Assembly: GCA_025352125.1 (NCBI GenBank)
Contig: JANXTZ010000073.1
Span: forward strand, 62,001 to 126,000
Origin: Deinococcales bacterium
Lineage (GTDB): Bacteria; Deinococcota; Deinococci; Deinococcales; JAAFIG01
Direction: 5' to 3'
Length of the DNA: 64,000 nucleotides
The notes under the pieces were generated by a model. That model was given only the letters and a program-made list of their open reading frames with translations. It was not told the origin of the DNA and did not search any database. Positions 35,331-43,110 of the stretch are shown in pieces. A program made the translations under genes and the position numbers. Within the stretch, counting starts at the first letter, position 1; every line of letters starts with the position of its first letter.

Positions 35331-35627
35331 TTAGCAGTCCAGCACCGCGTTTTGTGTGCCGTGTGAGTTGGACACGAAGCGGTCTGCACCGTTGTCGTTG
35401 TCAAACCAGGTGCTGTCGCCTTTTGAAAGCAAATAACGGAATTCGTAACTCTGCCCTGGCTCGAGGTCTTGCTCGAGTTTCCACTTGCCGTTTTTGAGTT
35501 TGGGCACCTCGAGCGGTTGCCAGTCGGTAAAGTCAGCGATCAGGGCGATGCTGTCGGCATCAATTTCGCTGGGTTCAAAACTGACCTTGGTGACGTTGCG
35601 GGATTTGACAAATTTTTTGTTAATCAT
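35331..35627 (-). CDS. Small stand-alone CBM48/isoamylase-N-like domain
   Basis: The 98-residue protein resembles the early-set domain (CBM48/AMPK-GBD type) that binds alpha-glucans at the N terminus of branching and debranching enzymes: VSFEPSEID, ADFTDWQPLEVPKLKNGKW, then YEFRYLL and WFDNDNGADRF. Here no enzyme is attached. It may act as a separate glycogen-binding or regulatory subunit (inference). The ribosome site AAGGAGAACC is strong. A promoter-like sequence about 240 bp upstream implies a long leader. Confidence 0.8.
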   Translation of the reverse strand: MINKKFVKSRNVTKVSFEPSEIDADSIALIADFTDWQPLEVPKLKNGKWKLEQDLEPGQSYEFRYLLSKGDSTWFDNDNGADRFVSNSHGTQNAVLDC

Positions 35628-35908
35628 GGTGGTTCTCCTTGGTTTCAGGCGCTGCCCGGTGGGTTGAGAATTTCGGGTTGCATAACAAAACGTATACTGC
35701 AACGCACACGCGCAGGGTAATGAATCCAAGTATGTGTTTGATGTGTAAGCTTGTTACTCATTCGGGGTACAATGCTTTCGTTATTAAACACCAAACAGTG
35801 AACTTCACAGTGCGGTTTGGTTTGTATTGGATTGAGTACAGACTTATGCAAATGACTGCATTTTTATGCAAAAAGTATACATGAGTCAATTGACTCAACT
35901 CGAGTGAC
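35628..35908. promoter_or_regulatory. Long upstream region with a minus-strand promoter and palindromes
   Basis: This 280-bp stretch has no CTCGAG until its far end and no credible gene. It contains the 16-bp palindrome TGAGTCAATTGACTCA at 35882-35897. Next to it, on the minus strand, TTGACT is followed at 17 bp by TAAAAA. The -10 region is embedded in TTTGCATAAAAATGCAGT, which resembles an arginine-repressor box with two symmetrical changes. The predicted leader to the CBM48 gene is over 200 nt. Confidence 0.4.
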
Positions 35909-36421
35909 CTAACCTGAAACTGGCAATTCAAACACCAACTCCTCACCGTCTTCTTCATCCCACTGCCGACCAACTTGAGCAAAACCAAATTTGGCAACCA
36001 ACGCCAAAGACGCAACATTCCCAGGGCTGACCGAAGCCACAAAAGTCTTGACCCCAGACTCGAGCCTTGCCCAATCAAGCAAGCCATCAACAGCCTCGAG
36101 CGCAAAACCTTGGCGTCTGAAGGCTGGAAAAACCCCGTAACCGACCTCGAGTCTGCCAGCAAAACTGGGTGCACCATGAAAACCGACACAACCAATCATC
36201 TGTCCAGCAAACACGACACTCCGAACCAAATACGGCTGCTCGAGCGGGTTGTTCTCGAGCTGCTTCAGTCGCCGGTACATCAAACCCGTCAAATCGCCTG
36301 GAAAATCGCTGGGAAGTTGATAATCGACCAGTATTGGCGTACCTTGCAACGCAGCCCGCATAAAGTCTGGACTGCACGAGATTAACTCGAGCCGTGACGT
36401 ACAAATGACTGCAACGTTCAT
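35909..36421 (-). CDS. GNAT-family N-acetyltransferase
   Basis: The 170-residue protein resembles RimJ/RimL-type acetyltransferases: TSRLELISCSPDFMRAAL at the N terminus, IGCVGFHGAP, EVGYGVFPAFRRQGFALEAV (CoA site) near residue 92, and NVASLALVAKFGF. The substrate is unknown. TAGCAT lies 6 bp before the ATG, again a leaderless arrangement. Confidence 0.85.
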   Translation of the reverse strand: MNVAVICTSRLELISCSPDFMRAALQGTPILVDYQLPSDFPGDLTGLMYRRLKQLENNPLEQPYLVRSVVFAGQMIGCVGFHGAPSFAGRLEVGYGVFPAFRRQGFALEAVDGLLDWARLESGVKTFVASVSPGNVASLALVAKFGFAQVGRQWDEEDGEELVFELPVSG

Positions 36422-36427
36422 GCGTGT

Positions 36428-36433
36428 ATGCTA
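36428..36433 (-). promoter_or_regulatory. -10 box for the 35909-36421 acetyltransferase gene
   Basis: On the minus strand TAGCAT lies 6 bp before the ATG at 36421. Confidence 0.4.
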
Positions 36434-36564
36434 CCCGAATTGCTGACGGATGGCTTGAGTGGGGTTGAATTGCTCCTGCCATGTCTGCCCTCGAGTTGGA
36501 AGTGTTGTTGAAACGCGGCAGGCTTGAAGCTCAACAATTCACATCTCAATGACGCACTTTCATG

Positions 36565-36588
36565 TATAGTTTCACCATGACCTGTTAA
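36565..36588 (+). promoter_or_regulatory. -10 box plus three-codon leaderless minigene (Met-Thr-Cys-stop)
   Basis: TATAGT at 36565-36570 is followed 6 bp later by ATG ACC TGT TAA at 36577-36588, the spacing seen at real leaderless genes here. The terminator at 36610-36642 follows at once. The pair looks like a translated leader with an attenuator ahead of the DUF4258 gene. Confidence 0.45.
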
Positions 36589-36609
36589 GGTTACGTGATT
36601 TCAAAACTC

Positions 36610-36642
36610 GCCTCCCGCACCTTTCGTGCGCGAGGCTTTTTT
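36610..36642 (+). terminator. Rho-independent terminator or attenuator before the DUF4258 gene
   Basis: GCCTC and GAGGC, with an inner GCAC/GTGC and one mismatch, form a stem followed by six T. It lies 41 bp before ATG 36684 and after no gene other than the three-codon frame, so it should end a short leader RNA. Confidence 0.75.
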
Positions 36643-36683
36643 CTTAAAAATCGCGTGGTAAACGGGTTTATCGGGAGGCTTTT

Positions 36684-37112
36684 ATGGGCAGACACTCCTT
36701 GTTTGATTTACAAGACCTCATCTGGGCTGGACGTTACAGCATCAAACCCCATGCTGCACGGCACGCCATCAGTGAAGGTTTCACCGAAGCCGACATTGTG
36801 GCAACCCTCGAGCGTGGACGCGAAATTGCGGTCTACCCAGAGGACTCAAGGATGCTGATTCTGGGTTATATTTGCGTCAGCACCATCAAAATTCCGCTTC
36901 ATGTGGTGGTCGATTACAGCCTGTACCGCTGGCTCGATGTGGTCACGGCGTTTATTCCAGAGAATCCCTACCGTGTGATCTCACGCGAACGCGTGGCGAT
37001 TCTGGTGTCCAAAGACCGTGAAGACCTCAGGGAACAATTGATCGACCCGAGCAAACGCGTCAAGCATCACCGCGCCAGAAGCGCCAGGGCTTGGAGAGGA
37101 CGACACGCTTAG
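36684..37112 (+). CDS. DUF4258-like protein
   Basis: The 142-residue protein has the DUF4258 pattern: KPHAARHAISEGFTEADI, then a YPED turn, then beta strands RMLILGYICV and PLHVVVDYS and a VVTAFIPENPYR end. The fold resembles small RelE/BrnT-like RNases, but toxin activity is not established for this family. The C terminus is a basic tail (KRVKHHRARSARAWRGRHA), perhaps for nucleic-acid contact. GGGAGG precedes the ATG. No antitoxin-like partner is adjacent. Confidence 0.7.
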   Translation: MGRHSLFDLQDLIWAGRYSIKPHAARHAISEGFTEADIVATLERGREIAVYPEDSRMLILGYICVSTIKIPLHVVVDYSLYRWLDVVTAFIPENPYRVISRERVAILVSKDREDLREQLIDPSKRVKHHRARSARAWRGRHA

Positions 37113-37126
37113 GCGTCTGGGTGCGG

Positions 37127-37132
37127 TAGACT
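37127..37132 (+). promoter_or_regulatory. -10 box for the 37138 operon
   Basis: TAGACT lies 5 bp before the ATG at 37138, with no ribosome site. Confidence 0.45.
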
Positions 37133-37137
37133 GACAC

Positions 37138-37614
37138 ATGGATTTGGTTCATCGGCAACAAGAACTGCGTTTGCGGCTGTTAAACGCCGCCTACAAAAGC
37201 TTCGTTCAAACGCCAAGCGATTACATCGACGTGGCACAACTGAACTTGGTGTCCCCACCCGATGTCGCTCGAGTGCCGCTCGAAAGCGACGACGACGCGA
37301 CGACCGTGTCTGTGGATTTCAGCACCGACCCGATCAACCCGACCGAAATTCGAGCCGCCGTGTATTACCTGGTCGAACGGCAACTCTTGACCATGCTGCC
37401 GCCAGAATCGCTCGAGAAGTCATTGATTCCAGCCTCGAGCCTGCACATTCACATCACTGCCAACGGGGTTGACGCCTTTGAAGCCTTTGTCATGAGCAGC
37501 GAATCTCGAGCCAGCGAACGCCCCGTGGGATTTAATTTTACACCCGACCCGACCAAGGGTTTTCCACTCGCCCGCGCGATTCCAGGCTCGAGCGACCCAC
37601 CAACCCGAGAGTGA
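37138..37614 (+). CDS. Unknown protein in the AI-2E transporter operon
   Basis: I do not recognise this 158-residue soluble protein. It has an N-terminal helix, a DDDATTVSVDFSTDPINPTE segment, a helical part (AAVYYLVERQLLTMLP) and a proline-rich end. Its stop lies 8 bp before the AI-2E transporter ATG, so the two are likely co-transcribed from the leaderless-type promoter. Confidence 0.6.
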   Translation: MDLVHRQQELRLRLLNAAYKSFVQTPSDYIDVAQLNLVSPPDVARVPLESDDDATTVSVDFSTDPINPTEIRAAVYYLVERQLLTMLPPESLEKSLIPASSLHIHITANGVDAFEAFVMSSESRASERPVGFNFTPDPTKGFPLARAIPGSSDPPTRE

Positions 37615-37622
37615 GGGACAAG

Positions 37623-38822
37623 ATGAGTGTTTTGGAAAAATTGTTGGTCTCTCGGGCTGGGCGCATCATGTTTATTGCCTTGACGGTTCTGGCGGTCATG
37701 CTGGCTTTAAACGCCGTGCGCGGTTTGCTGGGTGAAACCGGTCCATTTTTGAAAGAACTGGGTAACGTCACCCGTTTGGCGCTGCTGTCTTACCTGTTCG
37801 CTTACCTGTTCAATCCTCTGGTGCAATGGTTGGTGTCCCGCCGATTCTTGCAGGCACGCGGCATCAGACCATTCGCTCGAGCCATCGCCGTCACCATCGT
37901 GTACCTGATCGTGATTGTCTTTTTGATTGTCGCCTCATTGGTGATCGGATCATTGATTCGGCAATTGATTGTTTTCGCCCAACAATTGCCGACCCTGATT
38001 ACCAGTTTGCAAGGTCTTTTGAACGGCTGGCTGGTCAATTTGCAACAAGTCCCAGAATTACACGACGTGCTTCAAAACACCACCAAAACCATTCAAGATG
38101 GACTCTCGGGCTTGGTTGCCAAACTCCTCGAGTTCTTGCAAGGTTCTGGCTTGAGCATTCTGACCCGTGCGGTCGGTGTGGTCGGCAATGTCTTCGAGTA
38201 TTTTCTGGTGTTCGTGCTCGGCGGTTACATGCTCTTTACCTTTCCAAGCATCGGCAAAACCTTGCTCGAGGTGCTGCCCGTGCGGGTGCAACCCACCGCG
38301 CTCGAGCTGAGCAAGGATGTCAGCACCGCCATCGGTGGTTACATTCGCGGTCAATTGATTATTGCGCTCTCAATCGGCATCATGATCGGTCTGGGCTTGA
38401 CCATCGTCGGTTTGCCGCTCGGTCTGGCAATCGGATTTATTGCAGGTGTGTTCAACATCGTGCCGTACCTGGGCGTGGTGATTGCCGTGACCCCCGCCAT
38501 TTTGTTGGCACTGCCAGGAGGTCTGATCAAAGTCTTGTTGGTCGGCGTGGTTTTTACGATAGTCAACCAACTCGAGTCCCATGTCTTTGCCCCGCAAATC
38601 CTCTCCAAAAGCACCGATTTAAGCCCGATCAGCATTATCCTGGCAATCTTGTCCGGTCTGGCGCTCGGCGGCGTGGTCGGCGCGTTGCTGGCTGTGCCGT
38701 TAACCGCACTGGCAAAATTGATGATTCGCAAATATTGGATTGGCTCGAGGTTTCATGGCGGCGAAAAAGTGATCAGTGAGGTGCTGCTCGAACCCGTAGA
38801 ACCTGAATACTTAGACCAATGA
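37623..38822 (+). CDS. AI-2E family (PerM/TqsA-type) transporter
   Basis: The 399-residue protein has about eight hydrophobic segments with the long amphipathic central region (LITSLQGLLNGWLVNLQQ) and the conserved YIRGQLIIALSIGIM near residue 238 and GVFNIVPYLGVVIA. Family members export signalling molecules or ions; several act as Na+/H+ antiporters. The specificity is unknown. ATG 37623 is preceded by GAGGG, and its TGA overlaps the ATG of the next gene (ATGA). Confidence 0.88.
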   Translation: MSVLEKLLVSRAGRIMFIALTVLAVMLALNAVRGLLGETGPFLKELGNVTRLALLSYLFAYLFNPLVQWLVSRRFLQARGIRPFARAIAVTIVYLIVIVFLIVASLVIGSLIRQLIVFAQQLPTLITSLQGLLNGWLVNLQQVPELHDVLQNTTKTIQDGLSGLVAKLLEFLQGSGLSILTRAVGVVGNVFEYFLVFVLGGYMLFTFPSIGKTLLEVLPVRVQPTALELSKDVSTAIGGYIRGQLIIALSIGIMIGLGLTIVGLPLGLAIGFIAGVFNIVPYLGVVIAVTPAILLALPGGLIKVLLVGVVFTIVNQLESHVFAPQILSKSTDLSPISIILAILSGLALGGVVGALLAVPLTALAKLMIRKYWIGSRFHGGEKVISEVLLEPVEPEYLDQ

Positions 38823-39769
38823 AGCTCGAGGAAAAACTTGAAGGCTGGAAGAATCTGGCTCGAGAAATCGCTGTCCCTGGGGTGGCGATTGCAGTTTTGG
38901 ACGGGGGAAACCCCGTTTGGAGCGCTGGTTTTGGCGCGGCAAACGCGACATTGCCCGTGACCTCCAACACCATTTTTGAAGCCGCCAGTTTAAGCAAACA
39001 AGTTGTGGCTTTTGCTGCCCTGAAGTTATGTCAATCAAGTTTGCTCGAGCTTGATACACCACTCGCTCATTACGTTCCTGAAGTGAATCTCGAGCTTGAC
39101 CCTCAGCTTGGTGAGATCACGGCACGTCATGTGTTATCGCACACTTCGGGGCTGCCAAATTGGATACCTGAAACTGAAATTGCCGTGACGCAATTTCAAC
39201 CTGGAACGCGGTTCTCGTACTCGGGAATTGGTTTTCAAAAACTGCAAGCAGTCATCGAAAAAATCACAAACAGTTCTCTCGAGGAACATCTGCAAGAAAC
39301 CATTTTTCAACCATTCAAAATGCAAAACTCGAGCTTTGTCTGGCATTCAAACATGGAAGCTCGAGCGGCGTGCGGTCATGACCAAAACGGTGAAGTCTTA
39401 CCAAAAAATACGGTCACTCGAGCACATGCCGCCCATTCGCTTCACAGCACCGTGACAGACTTGGCGATTTTTTTACAAGAATTTTTGAAATCCGAACTTT
39501 TGCTCGAGATGCTGCAACCACAAGTGCAAATTAACCAGAACGTGTCCTGGGGTTTGGGATGGGGACTCGAGCAATGCACGTCAGGGCAATTTTTCTGGCA
39601 GTGGGGCAACAACCCAGGCTTTCGACCGTTAATGGCTGGCTCGAGGGACACGGGTTTTGGTTTGGTGATGCTGACCAACGGCGCGAACGGTGACAAACTT
39701 TGGAAACCGATACTCGAGGATTTAACGGGTGAAATTCATCCTGCGTTGACTTGGCTCGAGGAAAATTAG
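38819..39769 (+). CDS. Serine hydrolase of the beta-lactamase/class C family
   Basis: The 316-residue protein has the SxxK motif in AASLSKQ near residue 60, GRT/HTSGLP-type HVLSHTSGLPNW near 110, and YSGIGFQKL near 141 in the place of the YxN motif. There is no signal peptide, so it is probably a cytoplasmic esterase or peptidase rather than a resistance enzyme. Its ATG overlaps the AI-2E stop. The substrate is unknown. Confidence 0.85.
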   Translation: MKLEEKLEGWKNLAREIAVPGVAIAVLDGGNPVWSAGFGAANATLPVTSNTIFEAASLSKQVVAFAALKLCQSSLLELDTPLAHYVPEVNLELDPQLGEITARHVLSHTSGLPNWIPETEIAVTQFQPGTRFSYSGIGFQKLQAVIEKITNSSLEEHLQETIFQPFKMQNSSFVWHSNMEARAACGHDQNGEVLPKNTVTRAHAAHSLHSTVTDLAIFLQEFLKSELLLEMLQPQVQINQNVSWGLGWGLEQCTSGQFFWQWGNNPGFRPLMAGSRDTGFGLVMLTNGANGDKLWKPILEDLTGEIHPALTWLEEN

Positions 39770-39774
39770 TGCTT

Positions 39775-40758
39775 TTAAGCAGGTGACAATTGCGCTGACA
39801 ACGTCATTTGCTGACGATTCCAGGCAAGCGTTTCTTTGATCGCCACCTCGAGCGAGGTGGGTTTGACATGAAACGTTTTTTGGAAGTCGCTCGAGTCCAT
39901 GATGAACGGCTGATTCCATTCGTAAAGCATTTCGACGGCTTCTTTCATGATCGGGTTGAACAAACCCAGGACATTCAAAATAAAAGCTCCAGCCACTTGG
40001 GTTTTGACCTTTTTGCCCAGTTGGGTTTCAATCAATTTCACCAGTTGGTTTTGCGTCACCGCTTCGGGGCTGGGAACATGCCAAGCCCGACCAAAAACCT
40101 TCGGCTCGAGGTTGGCATTGACCGTGCCGATGGTTGCCAAGGCGCGTCCAAAATCTGGGGCATACGTGAAGGTGTGGGGCTGGTCCAACCGCCCGAGAAG
40201 ATTCATGGCTTTGTTTTGCAGTGCAGGTTTGAACAACAGATTTGCCATGACCTCATCTTCTGGTCCAAAGAAATTCGAGCCTCGCACCAACGCCACCCGA
40301 ACCAGTCCGTTTTGGTGTGCCTCGAGTGCGCTGCGTGCCATCTCGGCGCGGATCAGACCTTTTTTGGTCTGCGCGTTGTAAGAACTGGTTTCATGCAGCG
40401 CTTGCCCATTTGAAGCGCCGTACATGTATAAGTTATCGGCAATGACAAGTTTGGCGTTGTGACTGGCGGCAGCCTCGAGAATGCTGGCTTGCATTTTGGG
40501 GAAATTTCCAGCCCATTGGTGGTAGGCGGGTTGCGCACACTGGTAAACGCTGGTCGCGCCCTGGGTGACGCGGCGCGTGAACTCGAGGTCGTAAGTGTCG
40601 CCTTTGAAAATTTCGATGGCTTTGGGAAGGTCGCTGGTTTGACCGCTGCGGTTGACCATTTGCACGCGGTGTCCGAGCTTGTGAAGTTCCAGCGCGGTTG
40701 ATTTTCCCAGTGGTCCAGTGCCGAAAATCACGTGCAGTTCTTGGGTTGGGTTGTTCAT
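39775..40758 (-). CDS. NAD(P)-dependent epimerase/dehydratase-like protein (extended SDR)
   Basis: The 327-residue protein starts with a nucleotide-binding motif GTGPLGKSTALELHKLGH at residues 13-30, a variant of GxxGxxG. Features of the extended SDR fold follow (IFKGDTYD, VYQCAQPAYHQW, LVIADNLYMYG). A clear YxxxK is not evident, so it may bind NADP without classic catalysis. AAAGGAG precedes the ATG, and a strong promoter with repeated operator-like boxes lies upstream. Confidence 0.82.
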   Translation of the reverse strand: MNNPTQELHVIFGTGPLGKSTALELHKLGHRVQMVNRSGQTSDLPKAIEIFKGDTYDLEFTRRVTQGATSVYQCAQPAYHQWAGNFPKMQASILEAAASHNAKLVIADNLYMYGASNGQALHETSSYNAQTKKGLIRAEMARSALEAHQNGLVRVALVRGSNFFGPEDEVMANLLFKPALQNKAMNLLGRLDQPHTFTYAPDFGRALATIGTVNANLEPKVFGRAWHVPSPEAVTQNQLVKLIETQLGKKVKTQVAGAFILNVLGLFNPIMKEAVEMLYEWNQPFIMDSSDFQKTFHVKPTSLEVAIKETLAWNRQQMTLSAQLSPA

Positions 40759-40776
40759 GAAATGCTCCTTTGGTCA

Positions 40777-40837
40777 TATCTAAACACTGCTCAATATCTG
40801 AACATTGATAAGATACACGGCTATCTGAGCAATGTCA
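40777..40837 (-). promoter_or_regulatory. Promoter and triple operator-like repeats upstream of the epimerase gene
   Basis: On the minus strand TTGACA (40837-40832) and TATCTT (40814-40809) are spaced by 17 bp, near consensus. Three direct repeats of TGYTYAGATA lie at 40831-40822, 40804-40795 and 40786-40777, overlapping the spacer and the start region. This is the layout of a repressor-controlled promoter. No regulator gene is adjacent. Confidence 0.65.
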
Positions 40838-40931
40838 AGTTCTGTGCTGGAAGTCCAGACAAAACCCGAGCGAACAAGTCTGAAGGCGCAATATCTCAAC
40901 CAGGAAAGCTCGAGAAAGCCAATCAAGACAG

Positions 40932-41789
40932 TTAAATATCCCAATACCTTAATTTTTCAACCATTTCAGGCTTCACCAAAGCTGCAAATTTTGCCAACCC
41001 AGCCCGATCAGGCGCCTCGAGGTGATACCTGAAATTCCAAAGGTAATGCTGCACAATCCGCACAGGCAACTTCAAGCGTGCCGCCTCGAGTTCGGCAATT
41101 TCTGCCAGATGCCCGACACCCCAACGCCTCGAGTTGCGCATTGCTAAAATCAGTTCCGTGGGTGGTGGATTGTCCGCCCTGGATGCCCAAACCGCAAAAA
41201 CAAACGGCATTCCCGTGTGCCCGTACCAACTCTCTGCCAGATCGGTCACTTGCACGGTTTGACCGCTCAAAAATTGCCCCTTGTCGGGCAGTCTGAACAT
41301 TTGAGTGGTCTCAGAAATCGGACCACACAGACGATACCACTGCACCAGGGCATCGTCACCGATCAGCAAGACCGCAGGATACGTCTCGAGCAGCGTCTCC
41401 AAATTTTCAGACGCGCGTTCGAGCTTGGCATTGATGCCATCAAGTTTTAAGAGCGTCTCGAGTAATTTGACACTGGTGGCGCTTTGGGTTGTCACCGCAA
41501 TTGTTCGCCCCTCGAGTTCATTCCACGGCACGGTATGAAATAAATTCACGCTGTAGACCGAACCCAGCACCGACACCGAAAAATCGGGCAGTGCCCGCAA
41601 CGTGTTGCCATGCTCGAGAAACTCAAACACCGAAATGTTGGCTAAATCCACGCCCCCCTCGAGCAGCGCCGCGTTGATTTCGGTCGGTACGCCGCGCACA
41701 AACTCGACTGGAAACCCAGTTAAAGCTGGCTCGAGATGATGCAGAAGTGGGGCGACATTGGTGTATTTGATGATGCCAAGACGGGTCAC
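40932..41789 (-). CDS. mqnA: Chorismate dehydratase, futalosine menaquinone pathway
   Basis: MqnA converts chorismate to 3-[(1-carboxyvinyl)oxy]benzoate, the first step of the futalosine route to menaquinone. The 285-residue protein has the periplasmic-binding-like fold with IKYTNVAPLLHHL at the N terminus, VPTEINAALLEGGVDLANIS near residue 35, VTTQSATSV near 100 and IGDDALVQ near 143. The GTG start has TAAACT 9 bp upstream. No other mqn gene is in view. Confidence 0.92.
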   Translation of the reverse strand: MTRLGIIKYTNVAPLLHHLEPALTGFPVEFVRGVPTEINAALLEGGVDLANISVFEFLEHGNTLRALPDFSVSVLGSVYSVNLFHTVPWNELEGRTIAVTTQSATSVKLLETLLKLDGINAKLERASENLETLLETYPAVLLIGDDALVQWYRLCGPISETTQMFRLPDKGQFLSGQTVQVTDLAESWYGHTGMPFVFAVWASRADNPPPTELILAMRNSRRWGVGHLAEIAELEAARLKLPVRIVQHYLWNFRYHLEAPDRAGLAKFAALVKPEMVEKLRYWDI

Positions 41790-41798
41790 GGTGAAAAC

Positions 41799-41804
41799 AG
41801 TTTA
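41799..41804 (-). promoter_or_regulatory. -10 box for mqnA
   Basis: On the minus strand TAAACT lies 9 bp before GTG 41789. Confidence 0.4.
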
Positions 41805-41835
41805 ATTGGTTTCTCGAGTTCAGGTGTCCTTATCA

Positions 41836-41860
41836 AACCTATTTGATATCTTTTCATGAT
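41836..41860. repeat. 25-bp direct repeat, left copy
   Basis: It begins AACCTATTTG and ends CTTTTCATGAT. It is identical to 52840-52864 except for one base. The two copies lie 11.0 kb apart and flank the GH2/GH43/ABC/ArsR block. The copy overlaps the stop of the gene remnant at 41854-41973. Confidence 0.75.
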
Positions 41861-41973
41861 CTTGCCAACCGCTTGCGCATCAATCGAACAAAACCCAAAT
41901 TGAAGTACGGATCAAAGCTGATGACCTGTGTGCCGTGGTCATAGAAATAAATCGGTGGCGTATCGTCAGCCAG
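41854..41973 (-). pseudogene. Truncated 3' remnant of a protein gene
   Basis: A 39-codon open stretch follows an in-frame stop and ends in TGA. It reads like the C terminus of a real protein (DDTPPIYFYDHGTQVISF, then NLGFVRLMRKRLARS). It has no start codon with a ribosome site. It vaguely recalls SMI1/KNR4-type immunity proteins, but that is weak. It marks a break point at the edge of the accessory region. Confidence 0.4.
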
Positions 41974-42074
41974 TCACGAATTTTGCAGCGCTGAAGGACG
42001 GTTAATGACGCTGATTGGGGTCAATTCCATTGGAGGATCGCGCTTCGAGTCGCTGAGTCGCATAGTCTCGCTGG

Positions 42075-43028
42075 TTATGCACTGGGTTGCGGCTCAAACG
42101 TCGGACCATTCGTGGTCGGACCGTGTGGTGTCCAAATCAGGCGGTCTATGCACATCCGTCTGCCAGTGTGTGCCACATCCCACGCGTGGTAAATCAGGTA
42201 ATCCTCGCCGTCAGGACCAGGCACGACACTGTTGTGCCCGGGACCAATGACGTGGTCGGGAACGGTTCGCAGCAGCGTTGGCGCAGCCGCAACTGATTCC
42301 GACCATGGTCCGAGCGGGTGATCTGCAACAGCGTAAGACACACCGTAGCTGAGGTTCGTCCACGCACCACCCGAGTAAAAGCAGTAGTAACGACCCTCAC
42401 GCTTGACCACAAACGCACCCTCGAGGGTATGCCAATCCAGCACTTGCCCGTACATCTCGCGTTGGCGGGCGTACAATTGCCAGTCCTGCGAGGCACGCAA
42501 GACCGTGTGCACTTGGGTTGACAACCGCGTCATCTCCTCGAGCTTGGCGACACTCAAGCCCGTGCCGGGGCGCTGACCGTCGAGAAAATCGCGGGCGAAG
42601 TACAAGTACCACTGACCGTCATCGTCCTGAAAGGGGCTGGCATCAATTGCAAATGGCTCGTCCGGTGTGAGATTCACACCCGAATCGATGAAGGGTCCCT
42701 CGGGTTGCCCTGATACGGCGACCCGCAGGCGATGTCCGGCATCGCCCATTCCAGCGGAGTAATACAGATAGAACTTCCCATTGGCAAACGCGACTTCGGG
42801 CGCCCAGTAATCCGTGAACTCAGCGCCGAGCGGCTCGAGCGCGTGACCAAGGCTGCGCCAGTGAACGAGATCGTTCGAGGTCAGCACCTCGAAGACCCGG
42901 TTTGATCCCGGCGCGGTCACGCCCGTGCCGTACGCGTAGTACACGTCCGCGTGGAGCAACACGAACGGATCGGCAAAATAGTGGGGATAAACGGGGTTGG
43001 TGTACGTCACGGAACTGTTCAAAGTCAT
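42075..43028 (-). CDS. Glycoside hydrolase family 43, cytoplasmic
   Basis: The 317-residue five-bladed propeller protein has YADP-type motif FADPFVL near residue 18, WAPEVAF near 72, IDASPFQDDDGQWYLYF with the pKa-modulating Asp near 120, and the acid Glu in TLEGAFVVKREG near 205. GH43 enzymes cleave alpha-L-arabinofuranosyl or beta-xylosyl bonds. It lacks a signal peptide, so it should act on imported oligosaccharides. ATG 43028 has AGGTGA upstream. It is the last gene of the GH2-ABC operon. Confidence 0.85.
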   Translation of the reverse strand: MTLNSSVTYTNPVYPHYFADPFVLLHADVYYAYGTGVTAPGSNRVFEVLTSNDLVHWRSLGHALEPLGAEFTDYWAPEVAFANGKFYLYYSAGMGDAGHRLRVAVSGQPEGPFIDSGVNLTPDEPFAIDASPFQDDDGQWYLYFARDFLDGQRPGTGLSVAKLEEMTRLSTQVHTVLRASQDWQLYARQREMYGQVLDWHTLEGAFVVKREGRYYCFYSGGAWTNLSYGVSYAVADHPLGPWSESVAAAPTLLRTVPDHVIGPGHNSVVPGPDGEDYLIYHAWDVAHTGRRMCIDRLIWTPHGPTTNGPTFEPQPSA

Positions 43029-43110
43029 GCAAGTCACCTGTGCGGTGTGACAGCTCGAGCCAGCCGTCTGCCCATGTTTGAGTTTCGAGCAACCCCAAAG
43101 CTCGAGTGCG

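Noticed and set aside
35639..35884. 81-codon plus-strand open frame before the acetyltransferase gene
   Set aside because: It is Cys/Met/Thr-rich without a ribosome site and overlaps the minus-strand promoter and palindromes.
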